A DNA stretch of 64,000 bases, taken from contig NZ_CP020892.1 in NCBI RefSeq assembly GCF_002163625.1, positions 3,472,001 to 3,536,000 of the forward strand, written 5' to 3'. Each line of letters starts with the position of its first letter. The stretch's first letter is position 1. The notes under the pieces are model-generated. The model ran no database searches. It had not been told where the DNA came from and saw only the letters and a list, made by a program, of their open reading frames with translations. Of the stretch, positions 56,543 through 64,000 are shown one piece after another. The stretch comes from Pseudomonas sp. M30-35 (lineage in GTDB: Bacteria > Pseudomonadota > Gammaproteobacteria > Pseudomonadales > Pseudomonadaceae). Both the position numbers and the translations under genes were made by a program.

Positions 56543-57994
56543 ATGTCTAACACTCGCTCCCCTTCCCTACTCGATGCACTGTTACCCATCAGTGTGTTGA
56601 TCATCCTGCTTGGCCTTTCGGTTTACCTGTTCGGTGACAGCTCCTCCAGCGGCCCCAATCAAATCGCCCTGATGAGTGCGGCGTTTGTCGCAGGCCTGGT
56701 CGGCATGAAAAATGGTTTCCGCTGGGTCGATATCGAAGAAGGTATCCTCGCCGGTATCCATCTGGCGATGAAGGCCAACCTGATTCTGCTCGCCGTCGGC
56801 GCACTGATCGGTACCTGGATTCTCGCAGGCACTGTGCCGACCATGATCTGGTTGGGTTTGAAGCTGATCTCGGCTGAATACTTTTATGTCACCAGTTGCA
56901 TTATCTGCGCCCTCACTGCGCTGTCGATTGGCAGCTCATGGACAGTCGCTGGCACACTCGGCATTGGCTTGATGGGCGTGGCTTCAGGGCTGGGTCTTGA
57001 CCCGGCGATTACCGCTGGGGCAATTATTTCCGGCGCCTATTTTGGCGACAAACTCTCTCCCCTGTCAGATACCACCAACCTGGCGCCAGCCGCGGCCGGT
57101 GCAGATCTGTTCGCGCATATCCGTTTAATGCTGCGCACCAGCGTACCGGCGCTGGCCATTGCCCTGGCGATCTTCTTTGTACTGGGTCAGCAAGCATCGG
57201 CAAGCCACGACACCGGGCGCATCGCTATGGTGCTCGATGCGCTTGAAAGCCAATTCAGTCTCGGCTGGCATTTACTGTTACCGGTCGCGTTTTTGTTGTT
57301 TCTGGCGGTACGGCAATGGGCTGCATTCCCGGCGATTTTTCTCGGAGCGTTGCTCGGCGCGGTGTTTGCGCTGATTTTCCAGCCCGAGGTCATGAGCCGT
57401 CTGGCAGACCCAAGCGCAGGCAATTTAGCCGCTTTGAAAACAGTGTGGACGGCTTTGTTTGCTGGTTACGAGTCGCACAGTGGTAATGAGGCGCTTGATG
57501 GTCTGCTCTCCAAAGGCGGCATGGGCAGTATGTTGACCACTGTCTGGTTGATCATCTGTGCGATGTGCTTTGGCGGCGTTCTGGAAAAACTCGGGCTGCT
57601 ACAGCGCCTGCTGGAAAGCACTATTCATCTGGCCAAGAGCACCAGCAGCCTGATCGCCAGCACGGTCGTCACCACCATCGGCACCAACATCGTGACTGCC
57701 GACCAATATATCGCGCTGGTCTTGCCGGGCCGCATGTACCGCGCCGAGTATGAAAAGCGCGGCATCAAGCCGGTTTACCTGTCACGAGCACTGGAGGATG
57801 GCGGCACGCTGACCTCGGTATTGGTGCCGTGGAACACTTGTGGCGCCTACATGGCCGCGACACTTGGTGTATCGACGCTGACGTATTTACCCTACTGTTT
57901 CTTCAATCTACTGATGCCGCTGCTGGCAATTAGCTTGGCATTTATTGCGCCTGCGCCAACAAATGCTTTAGCGGCAAAACCGCAAACAAACTAA
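56543..57994 (+). CDS. nhaC: Na+/H+ antiporter NhaC
   Basis: A 483-residue protein with about 12 membrane helices of the NhaC family. Markers are the GSSWTVAGTLGIGLMGVASGLGLDPAITAGAIISGAYFGDKLSPLSDTTNLAP block (about residues 130-185) and TTIGTNIVTADQYIALVLPGRMY. It exchanges Na+ for H+, as in alkaliphiles. Some homologues carry other cations or organic acids. The Mnh operon, NhaD and a Kef-type antiporter are also present in this window. Confidence 0.93.
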   Translation: MSNTRSPSLLDALLPISVLIILLGLSVYLFGDSSSSGPNQIALMSAAFVAGLVGMKNGFRWVDIEEGILAGIHLAMKANLILLAVGALIGTWILAGTVPTMIWLGLKLISAEYFYVTSCIICALTALSIGSSWTVAGTLGIGLMGVASGLGLDPAITAGAIISGAYFGDKLSPLSDTTNLAPAAAGADLFAHIRLMLRTSVPALAIALAIFFVLGQQASASHDTGRIAMVLDALESQFSLGWHLLLPVAFLLFLAVRQWAAFPAIFLGALLGAVFALIFQPEVMSRLADPSAGNLAALKTVWTALFAGYESHSGNEALDGLLSKGGMGSMLTTVWLIICAMCFGGVLEKLGLLQRLLESTIHLAKSTSSLIASTVVTTIGTNIVTADQYIALVLPGRMYRAEYEKRGIKPVYLSRALEDGGTLTSVLVPWNTCGAYMAATLGVSTLTYLPYCFFNLLMPLLAISLAFIAPAPTNALAAKPQTN

Positions 57995-58347
57995 CGGTCC
58001 AACATACAGCGTAGGTCTCATGCAATTGAGACCTGCGCTGGCTTGCGCAAACGCAAGGGCAAAATTCCACTACCCAGAACAATTTTTGCAGATAAACCCC
58101 TTCCCATACTGGCTGTAAATCAGGCATCTTCTAGCCCGCATCAAGAGCCCTCGGCGTTTTAACGCTGGTAAAAAGCCCAGGTTCTGTACGCATTTTCCGC
58201 ATGAAGATCAGGCCGCAGCCCTACGCAACAAGCTAAAACGCTTGGCGTGGCGTGTCGCAGAAAACCGCCTTGCCCCTTCAATGCCTGCAACTTGATTGCT
58301 GGCAGCAGAAGATTGCCCATACCGGACCGAACCCTGGAATTCTGATC
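57995..58347. other. Intergenic region between nhaC and nhaD
   Basis: About 353 bases. Two small hairpins lie after nhaC: GGTCTCA/TGAGACC (58014-58033) and CTTGCG/CGCAAG (58042-58057). The plus-strand frame from 58252 joins nhaD but its first 32 codons are not NhaD-like. No gene is recognised. Confidence 0.5.
58014..58033 (+). terminator. Hairpin after nhaC
   Basis: GGTCTCA pairs with TGAGACC around TGCAAT, 20 bases after the nhaC stop. There is no T-run. A second hairpin follows at 58042-58057. Together they might end nhaC transcription. Confidence 0.35.
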
Positions 58348-59724
58348 ATGTATGTGTTGATGGCGTGTGTTTTTGTACTTGGCTATCTGTGTATTGCTTT
58401 TGAGCATCCACTGAAAATCGATAAAGCCGCATCGGCACTGCTGACCGCAGTTATTTGCTGGACTGTGCTGGTGATGGGTGCAGATGCAATTCTGCCAGCC
58501 ATTACCAATATCAACGTGACGCACGGCGACAACTCGGGCTATGTCGTTCATCAGCTGCGTGAGCATCTCGGCGAGATCTCCGAGATATTGTTCTTCTTGC
58601 TGGGCGCCATGGTGATCGTCGAGCTAATCGACGCCCACGAAGGCTTTAAAGCTGTCACCGACCACATCAAGACCAATAAGCGGGTCAACCTGCTATGGCT
58701 GGTTGGCATATTGACCTTCTTCCTTTCGGCAGCACTGGATAACCTGACCACCACCATTGTCATGGTCTCGCTGCTGCGCAAATTGATCGATGACCAGAAA
58801 GATCGCTGGTTCTTCGCCGGTATCGTGGTGATTGCCGCAAACGCTGGCGGTGCGTGGTCACCGATTGGGGACGTGACCACCACAATGCTCTGGATTGGCG
58901 GACAGATCAGTGCCAGCAGCATCATCGTCAACCTGTTTATCCCAAGCCTGGTGTGCTTGTTGGTGCCGCTGATTTACCTGAGCTTCCGCCTTAAAGGCGA
59001 AGTCGAGCGCCCACCTGAGTATGAGTCACTGGAAAGTCATCGCGACCCAACCACCCCCTTCGAGCGCAATCTGGTACTCGGTGTTGGCCTTGGCTCGTTA
59101 CTGTTCGTGCCGGTATTCAAATCTGTAACCCACTTGCCGCCCTACATGGGCATCCTGTTCGGCCTGGGGGTCATGTGGGTGGTAACCGAGATCATTCACC
59201 GCGGCAAAAACTCGGAAGAAAAACACCCGCTATCGGTGATTGGTGTGTTGCGCCGCGTCGACACCACCAGCGTGCTGTTCTTCCTTGGTATTTTGCTGGC
59301 TGTCTCAAGCCTGGCCACTGCCGGTCACCTGACCCAGGTCGCCATTGCCTTGAAAGAAAGTCTGGGCAACATTTACGCGATCAACATTGCCATCGGCCTG
59401 CTTTCATCGGTAGTCGACAACGTGCCACTGGTTGCTGGCGCGATGAAAATGTATCCACTGGTGAGTCCAGTAGCGCTCGCCAGTGCCAGTAGCGATGTCA
59501 GCTGGCTGCAGAGCTTTGTTATCAATGGTCAATTCTGGGAATTGCTGGCGTATTGCGCAGGGACTGGCGGCAGTTGCTTGATCATTGGTTCGGCTGCTGG
59601 CGTTGCGGCCATGGGTATGGAGCGGATTAACTTTATCTGGTATCTAAAGACCATCAGCCTGCTGGCGTTCTTCGGCTACATTGCCGGTGCCGCGAGCTAT
59701 ATTGCGATCGCCACACTGGCCTAG
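58348..59724 (+). CDS. nhaD: Na+/H+ antiporter NhaD
   Basis: A 458-residue protein with about 12 membrane helices of the NhaD (ion transporter superfamily) type. Markers are LSAALDNLTTTIVMVSLLRKL, AANAGGAWSPIGDVTTTMLWIGG and the C-terminal half's LLSSVVDNVPLVAGAMKM, two related half-site motifs typical of this fold. NhaD antiporters are known from marine and haloalkaliphilic bacteria. ATG at 58348 (MYVLMACVFVLGYL) is used, with GGAA upstream. The 32-codon extension to 58252 is not membrane-like. A small winged-helix gene follows 24 bases after. Confidence 0.93.
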   Translation: MYVLMACVFVLGYLCIAFEHPLKIDKAASALLTAVICWTVLVMGADAILPAITNINVTHGDNSGYVVHQLREHLGEISEILFFLLGAMVIVELIDAHEGFKAVTDHIKTNKRVNLLWLVGILTFFLSAALDNLTTTIVMVSLLRKLIDDQKDRWFFAGIVVIAANAGGAWSPIGDVTTTMLWIGGQISASSIIVNLFIPSLVCLLVPLIYLSFRLKGEVERPPEYESLESHRDPTTPFERNLVLGVGLGSLLFVPVFKSVTHLPPYMGILFGLGVMWVVTEIIHRGKNSEEKHPLSVIGVLRRVDTTSVLFFLGILLAVSSLATAGHLTQVAIALKESLGNIYAINIAIGLLSSVVDNVPLVAGAMKMYPLVSPVALASASSDVSWLQSFVINGQFWELLAYCAGTGGSCLIIGSAAGVAAMGMERINFIWYLKTISLLAFFGYIAGAASYIAIATLA

Positions 59725-59748
59725 TATTTCGACCTGAAGGAACAGCGC

Positions 59749-60051
59749 ATGTCCCAGGAGATCAGCAAGACTAAAAGCAGCTTTTACCGGCGTCTCTATG
59801 TTGCCTGGCTGATCGACAGTGGCAGCGCGGCGAGTATTCCAGCACTGATGGAGGCGACAGGCATGCCTCGCCGCACAGCTCAGGACACGCTGAACGCCTT
59901 GGCTGAGCTGGATATTATCTGTGAGTTTGAACAACAGCCCGGCACCCGCAACAACGCCGGGCATTATGTCGTCCGCGACTGGGGGGCCATCGACAAAAGT
60001 TGGATTGGCGCTAACCTCGCAGCTATCAAGCAAGCACTCAACTATCCATAG
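59749..60051 (+). CDS. Small winged-helix DNA-binding protein
   Basis: A 100-residue protein. The helix-turn-helix lies at residues ~27-55 (SIPALMEATGMPRRTAQDTLNALAELDI), followed by a wing region ending in FEQQPGTRNNAGHYVVRDWG. The ribosome site AAGGAAC is good. It is 24 bases after nhaD and 20 bases before the TVP38 gene, so it probably shares the nhaD transcript and might regulate it. No ligand domain is present. Confidence 0.82.
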   Translation: MSQEISKTKSSFYRRLYVAWLIDSGSAASIPALMEATGMPRRTAQDTLNALAELDIICEFEQQPGTRNNAGHYVVRDWGAIDKSWIGANLAAIKQALNYP

Positions 60052-60070
60052 TCATCACCAGGGAAGCTAA

Positions 60071-60631
60071 ATGAGCGGACGCAAACGCATACTTTTAGTT
60101 GTGCTGGTTTTAATTGCTCTGTTTGGATTGTTCGAAGCCTTGGGCATCCGCCAGCAATTCAGTCTTGAAGCCGTTAAGTCGATCATCATGATGCACAAGT
60201 TTGCGGGCATATTGCTGTTTGTCCTGCTGTTTGCCCTCGGCAATCTGATCCAAATTCCTGGCTGGATATTTCTCGCCGCCGCAGTGCTCGCACTTGGCCG
60301 GCTCTGGGGCGGCGTGGCCACCTATGTCGCCGCCTGTTTCTCTTGCATGCTGACCTATTTGAGCATCCGTTATATCGGTGGCAATGCACTGCGCGAAATC
60401 GATAATCGGCTGGCCAAGCGGCTGCTGGCGGGTTTGGATAAGCATCCACTCATGAGCATTATTGCCCTGCGCATGCTGATGCAAACACTTCCAGCGCTGA
60501 ACTACACACTCGCTCTGTCGGGTGTGCGCATGCGTCACTATGTGCTCGGCACACTGCTTGGTTTACCGTTGCCGATAGCGCTCTACTGCATTTTTTTCGA
60601 TTATCTGGCACAGATGCTACACATCAGTTAA
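60071..60631 (+). CDS. TVP38/TMEM64-family (VTT-domain) membrane protein
   Basis: A 186-residue protein with five or six membrane segments. The VTT-domain pattern includes ALGNLIQIPGWIFLAAAVLALGRLWGGVATYVAACFSCMLTYLSIRYIGG (about residues 56-106) and RMLMQTLPALNYTLALSGVRMRHYVLGTLLGLPLPIAL. The family is related to DedA. Some DedA members carry undecaprenyl phosphate or relate to lipid scrambling. The function here is unknown. Confidence 0.87.
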   Translation: MSGRKRILLVVLVLIALFGLFEALGIRQQFSLEAVKSIIMMHKFAGILLFVLLFALGNLIQIPGWIFLAAAVLALGRLWGGVATYVAACFSCMLTYLSIRYIGGNALREIDNRLAKRLLAGLDKHPLMSIIALRMLMQTLPALNYTLALSGVRMRHYVLGTLLGLPLPIALYCIFFDYLAQMLHIS

Positions 60632-60703
60632 ATCGCAAGACTGCTGGCCATTACTGGCTCAATATGAATAATGCCCCGCTCGCCACCTTGTTTACGGATT
60701 ACC

Positions 60704-61720
60704 ATGCCTCGCCCACCTGTACGCTCCGCTGCCAAGAAGCCGGCCACTAAAAAGCCGGCTGCCGAAAAAGCTGATCAAGCCAAGGGGCAACTGCATCCGC
60801 GTAACCGTCATCAAGGCCGCTATGACTTCCCGGCGCTGATCCAAGCCAGCCCGGAACTTGCCGCCTTCGTGATCATTAATCCGTATGGCAAGGAAAGTAT
60901 CGACTTCGCCAACCCCGACGCAGTCAAAGTGTTCAACCGCGCCCTGCTCAAGCAGTTCTATGGGATTAAACATTGGGATATTCCCGCAGATTACCTGTGC
61001 CCACCCATCCCGGGGCGCGCCGACTATCTGCATTACCTGGCTGACTTGCTGGGGAAAAGTAACGCCGGAGAAATACCCCGTGGCGCCCACGTCAAAGCGT
61101 TGGATATCGGCGTAGGCGCCAACTGCATTTATCCGTTGCTCGGCCACTGCGAATACAACTGGCAATTTGTCGGTTCAGACATCGCCAGCAGTGCAATCGA
61201 CTCAGCAAGCGCCATCATCAAAGCCAACCCAGGTCTTGATAAAGCCATTGAACTGCGCCAGCAAACAGACAGCGCGCATATCTTGGACGGAGTGATCCGT
61301 GGCGATGATCGCTTCGACATTACCCTGTGCAACCCACCGTTCCATGCCTCGGCCGATGAGGCAACACGCGGCAGCACCCGCAAATGGCGCAACTTGGGCA
61401 AACTCGACCCCAAGCGCAAATTACCGGTGCTGAATTTTGGTGGTCAAGCGGCTGAATTGTGGTGCAAAGGGGGTGAGGCGGCATTTGTATCGCGCTTGAT
61501 CAACGAAAGCAGCAACCATGCACAGCAGGTGTTTTGGTTTAGCACCTTGATATCCAAAGCAGGCAATCTCGGCGGAGTTTACAGCGCACTCAACAAGATC
61601 GGCGCACAAGAAGTCCGCACCGTGGAAATGGCTCAGGGGCAGAAACAAAGCCGGTTTGTTGCCTGGACATTTTTAAGCAAGGAAGAACAAACGGCGTGGG
61701 TTAAAAGCCGCTGGCACTAA
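60704..61720 (+). CDS. rlmF: 23S rRNA (adenine(1618)-N(6))-methyltransferase
   Basis: A 338-residue SAM methyltransferase. An alanine/lysine-rich N-terminal tail (about 35 residues) precedes the RlmF domain ([27 protein letters not shown]). The SAM loop [15 protein letters not shown] lies near residue 139. The catalytic motif NPPF (in [11 protein letters not shown]) shows N6-adenine specificity. ATG at 60704 is used: an upstream in-frame start at 60671 gives 11 poorly conserved residues. It converges on the GNAT gene at 61751. Confidence 0.94.
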   Translation: MPRPPVRSAAKKPATKKPAAEKADQAKGQLHPRNRHQGRYDFPALIQASPELAAFVIINPYGKESIDFANPDAVKVFNRALLKQFYGIKHWDIPADYLCPPIPGRADYLHYLADLLGKSNAGEIPRGAHVKALDIGVGANCIYPLLGHCEYNWQFVGSDIASSAIDSASAIIKANPGLDKAIELRQQTDSAHILDGVIRGDDRFDITLCNPPFHASADEATRGSTRKWRNLGKLDPKRKLPVLNFGGQAAELWCKGGEAAFVSRLINESSNHAQQVFWFSTLISKAGNLGGVYSALNKIGAQEVRTVEMAQGQKQSRFVAWTFLSKEEQTAWVKSRWH

Positions 61721-61750
61721 GAAAAGAGCCGGGGCTACGCTTTGCAGTGG

Positions 61751-62209
61751 CTACAGCTCTCGCGACATCAGCCACTGTTCTTTGCCCCAGCCGTTGAAAC
61801 GCTCCAGCACATTCCAGCCGCGTTTGGCGTAGTAATCGCTTTTGTCGTGGGTATGCAAATACAGGGTTGTGATTCCTGAGTCTCGCGCATGGCCGCAAAT
61901 CCCTTCGATCAACCGCGCAGCCAAACCTTGGCCGCGAGCCTCGGGCGCAACCAATACACACGCAAGCCAAGGTCCGAGATCGGGACGGCTGGATAAGTCA
62001 TCCTGGGCGAGTGCTGCACCACCCAGTAATCGATCGCCATCGGTGACAATCAGGGACTTCCAGCTGCCATCAAACTGCCCCGCCGCAAACTCCTGCTGCC
62101 ACTGAGCGAGACTTTGCCCGGCGTATTCATAGCTGAACTGTCGATACAAGCGCTCGGCCATGGTGTCGCAGTGATGCATCTGATTTTCCAGCCAGTCCAC
62201 ACGCAGCAT
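61751..62209 (-). CDS. GNAT-family N-acetyltransferase
   Basis: A 152-residue GNAT protein. The acetyl-CoA-binding loop is in LGPWLACVLVAPEARGQGLAARLIEGICGHARDSG (residues ~77-111, with Arg-Gly-Gln-Gly-Leu). A C-terminal strand with YYAKRGWNVLERF is typical. The substrate is unknown. The start's ribosome site is weak. A YidQ-like lipoprotein gene lies 74 bases upstream on the same strand. Confidence 0.87.
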   Translation of the reverse strand: MLRVDWLENQMHHCDTMAERLYRQFSYEYAGQSLAQWQQEFAAGQFDGSWKSLIVTDGDRLLGGAALAQDDLSSRPDLGPWLACVLVAPEARGQGLAARLIEGICGHARDSGITTLYLHTHDKSDYYAKRGWNVLERFNGWGKEQWLMSREL

Positions 62210-62283
62210 ACAAACACTCTATCTGGTTGAAGGATTTTGTTGGCAGATGAGCAACGCCCGATAAATCATTTAACGCCAAGCGG

Positions 62284-62592
62284 CTACAAAGCTTCGTCTT
62301 CAGCTTGACGGTTGATTGCATCGACCGGCAATAAAAGCGTATCCATTGCGATATCCACCGGCAGAGAAACCACAGTAAAAATCGGGCATACGATCATGAA
62401 GTAACAGACGACTGGGAGTACGGAATTTTCGCCATTTGCGCGGTAGAACACCACCGACAGCAAGTCAGACTTGGTGCCCCGGTAATACTCATTTTTAAAA
62501 AATCCGTTTGCTGACCGTTCAAGCACTGTTCCACAAGCGGTCAATGAAAACAAAACAACCGATACAATCCCGGTGCGCAGCATTACCATCAT
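62284..62592 (-). CDS. YceK/YidQ-family lipoprotein
   Basis: A 102-residue lipoprotein. The signal MMVMLRTGIVSVVLFSLTAC ends in a lipobox, with Cys20 lipidated. A C-terminal segment with PVDIAMDTLLLPVDAI is the diagnostic YceK/YidQ pattern (two 'LPVD' boxes). ATG at 62592 has AAGGGA six bases upstream. An in-frame ATG at 62607 would add 5 residues but lacks such a site. Function is unknown. Confidence 0.83.
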   Translation of the reverse strand: MMVMLRTGIVSVVLFSLTACGTVLERSANGFFKNEYYRGTKSDLLSVVFYRANGENSVLPVVCYFMIVCPIFTVVSLPVDIAMDTLLLPVDAINRQAEDEAL

Positions 62593-62900
62593 CAAAAATC
62601 CCTTCATTGTTGTTTACTCAACGCTGGACAAGTCAATCTGTCCCCTTGAAGGTACGAAAATCGAGTTACGCGCTAACGGTGTTGTCATTAAAATAGCCGA
62701 TGAACAATGCCTGCAAATTTGCCTCGCGGCTACTGCACCTTAAATTGATCAATAGCTCGGCGAGCCATCTACTGGCCGGCAAAATGCCCCAGTTAGCCAA
62801 TCAGCTAAACAAGGTCCTGCAGTAGAGCTAGCGTTAAGATAACCAGATGGCGCAGCACAATACCCAGCTGCACAACCCACCCGCAGCCCGTGGAGCCAGC
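62593..62900. other. Intergenic region upstream of the amidase gene
   Basis: About 308 bases between divergent YidQ-like and amidase genes. A short plus-strand frame ending at 62743 reads like protein in its last ~40 codons, but has no good start, so I do not call it. Promoters of both flanking genes should lie here. Confidence 0.4.
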
Positions 62901-64000
62901 ATGATTGAAGTAACCGAAGTATCCATTGCCGAGTTGCGCGCCGCGCTTGAATCCGGCCGAACAACCGCAGTTGAGCTTGTTCAAGCCTACCTTGAGCGGA
63001 TTGCTGCCTACGACGGTGCAGACACCCCCACTGCGCTTAATGCGGTGGTGGTGCACAACCCTGATGCGCTGAAAGAAGCCCAGGCCTCGGATGAGCGCCG
63101 CGCCCGTGGCGAAACCCTTGGCCCACTTGACGGCATCCCTTATACCGCCAAAGACAGTTACTTGGTAAAAGGCCTCACTGCCGCCTCTGGCAGCCCAGCG
63201 TTCAAGGACCTGGTTGCTTACCGTGATGCCTTCACCGTGGAGCGTTTGCGCGCGGCAGGAGCCATTTGCCTGGGCAAGACCAATATGCCGCCCATGGCCA
63301 ACGGTGGCATGCAGCGCGGCGTATATGGCCGCGCTGAAAGCCCGTATAACGGCGACTATCTAACCGCCCCCTTCGCGTCGGGCTCATCCAATGGCGCGGG
63401 CACGGCAACGGCTGCCAGCTTCGCAGCCTTTGGTCTTGCCGAAGAGACCTGGTCCAGCGGTCGCGGCCCTGCATCCAATAACGGCTTGTGCGCCTACACA
63501 CCCTCGCGCGGCGTTATTTCAGTGCGCGGCAATTGGCCGTTAACCCCCACCATGGATGTGGTGGTGCCGTACGCCCGAACCATGGCCGACCTGTTTGAAG
63601 TGCTCGATATTATCGTCGCCGATGACCCAGACACACGCGGCGATCTCTGGCGGATGCAACCTTGGGTACCTATCCCTGCGGCCTCATCGGTACGCCCGGT
63701 CGCCTACGCCAGCCTGGCCTCCAAGCCCGATGCGCTGGCCGGTAAGCGTTTCGGTGTGCCACGCATGTACATCAACGCCGATCCCGATGCTGGAACCTCG
63801 GAGAAACCGGGGATTGGTGGGCCAACCGGGCAGAAAATCATCACCCGCGACTCAATGATCGCGCTCTGGCAAGAGGCCCGTAAAAGCCTTGAAGCCGCTG
63901 GCGCCGAAGTGATCGAAGTCGATTTCCCGATGATTTCCAATTGCGAGGGTGATCGCCCCGGCACGCCAACGGTCTTCACCCGCGCCCAGATACCCAAAAA
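62901..64000 (+). CDS. Amidase (amidase-signature family), N-terminal part, runs off the window
   Basis: About 366 residues are present and the frame is open to the end of the window. ATG at 62901 has GGAG upstream. The amidase-signature triad can be followed: the lysine in YTAKDSY (about residue 84), a serine in the GSSNGAG loop (near 158), and a nucleophilic serine in the glycine/serine-rich stretch SSGRGPASN (near 178-184), which departs somewhat from the usual GTDTGGSIR. Such enzymes hydrolyse amides in nitrogen assimilation or degrade drugs and plant compounds. The substrate is unknown. The C-terminal part lies beyond the window. Confidence 0.9.
   Translation, partial: MIEVTEVSIAELRAALESGRTTAVELVQAYLERIAAYDGADTPTALNAVVVHNPDALKEAQASDERRARGETLGPLDGIPYTAKDSYLVKGLTAASGSPAFKDLVAYRDAFTVERLRAAGAICLGKTNMPPMANGGMQRGVYGRAESPYNGDYLTAPFASGSSNGAGTATAASFAAFGLAEETWSSGRGPASNNGLCAYTPSRGVISVRGNWPLTPTMDVVVPYARTMADLFEVLDIIVADDPDTRGDLWRMQPWVPIPAASSVRPVAYASLASKPDALAGKRFGVPRMYINADPDAGTSEKPGIGGPTGQKIITRDSMIALWQEARKSLEAAGAEVIEVDFPMISNCEGDRPGTPTVFTRAQIPK

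Overview
The window is one continuous stretch of a gamma-proteobacterial chromosome, very probably a Pseudomonas. The gene content and order look like Pseudomonas housekeeping DNA: glnD-dapC-yffB-dapD-csdA-csdE, ndvB-dapE-rlmA, a six-gene Mnh/Sha antiporter operon followed by glycerate kinase, pdxH and dinG, then lptG-lptF facing pepA-holC-valS. This assignment rests on recognising protein families and remembered gene order, not on a search. I see no phage, integrase, transposase, CRISPR array, rRNA or tRNA. Genes are packed on both strands, with many 4-base ATGA overlaps. Several long open frames opposite real genes are shadows.

Layout. 1-10.6 kb: the end of glnD, lysine/diaminopimelate synthesis (dapC, dapD, dapE), the CsdA-CsdE sulfur relay and its tRNA partner TcdA (convergent), the glucan synthase NdvB, and the rRNA methylase RlmA. 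10.6-20.9 kb: a cold-shock protein, PlsB, a LysE-type exporter, cupin, DUF488, a lipoprotein, a large FAD protein, and a GNAT/cysteine-desulfhydrase-like pair beside an EamA permease. 21-26.7 kb: the complete Mnh (Mrp) sodium/proton antiporter operon, with MnhA and MnhB fused. 27.2-34.7 kb: a glycine-zipper lipoprotein, a glycerate kinase / GntP permease / CdaR regulator module, pdxH, an OmpA-like lipoprotein and a serine hydrolase. Three intergenic copies of a CTCTGAAAA-type repeat lie here, one of them a 141-bp element with inverted ends. 34.7-43.9 kb: a secreted GH50-like glycoside hydrolase, dinG, CopD-like and DUF1145 membrane proteins, a glycine-rich secreted protein, an OmpA lipoprotein, and small conserved proteins including YchJ.

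44.4-53.5 kb: a Kef-type K+/H+ antiporter, a LEA-type lipoprotein, a histidine-rich SEC-C miniprotein, a second cold-shock protein, an RDD protein, the lipopolysaccharide export permeases LptF/LptG, and pepA-holC. 53.6-64 kb: valS, two further sodium/proton antiporters (NhaC and NhaD), a small winged-helix protein, a TVP38-family membrane protein, rlmF, a GNAT enzyme, a YceK/YidQ lipoprotein, and an amidase that runs off the window.

Four distinct cation/proton antiporter systems lie within about 39 kb, which suggests a bacterium exposed to salt or alkaline pH. No single clearly new system stands out. The best candidates for follow-up are the repeat element, the GH50-like enzyme with a proline/alanine-rich insert inside its catalytic region, the glycine-rich secreted protein encoded with a DUF1145 membrane protein, and the desulfhydrase/GNAT/exporter group.
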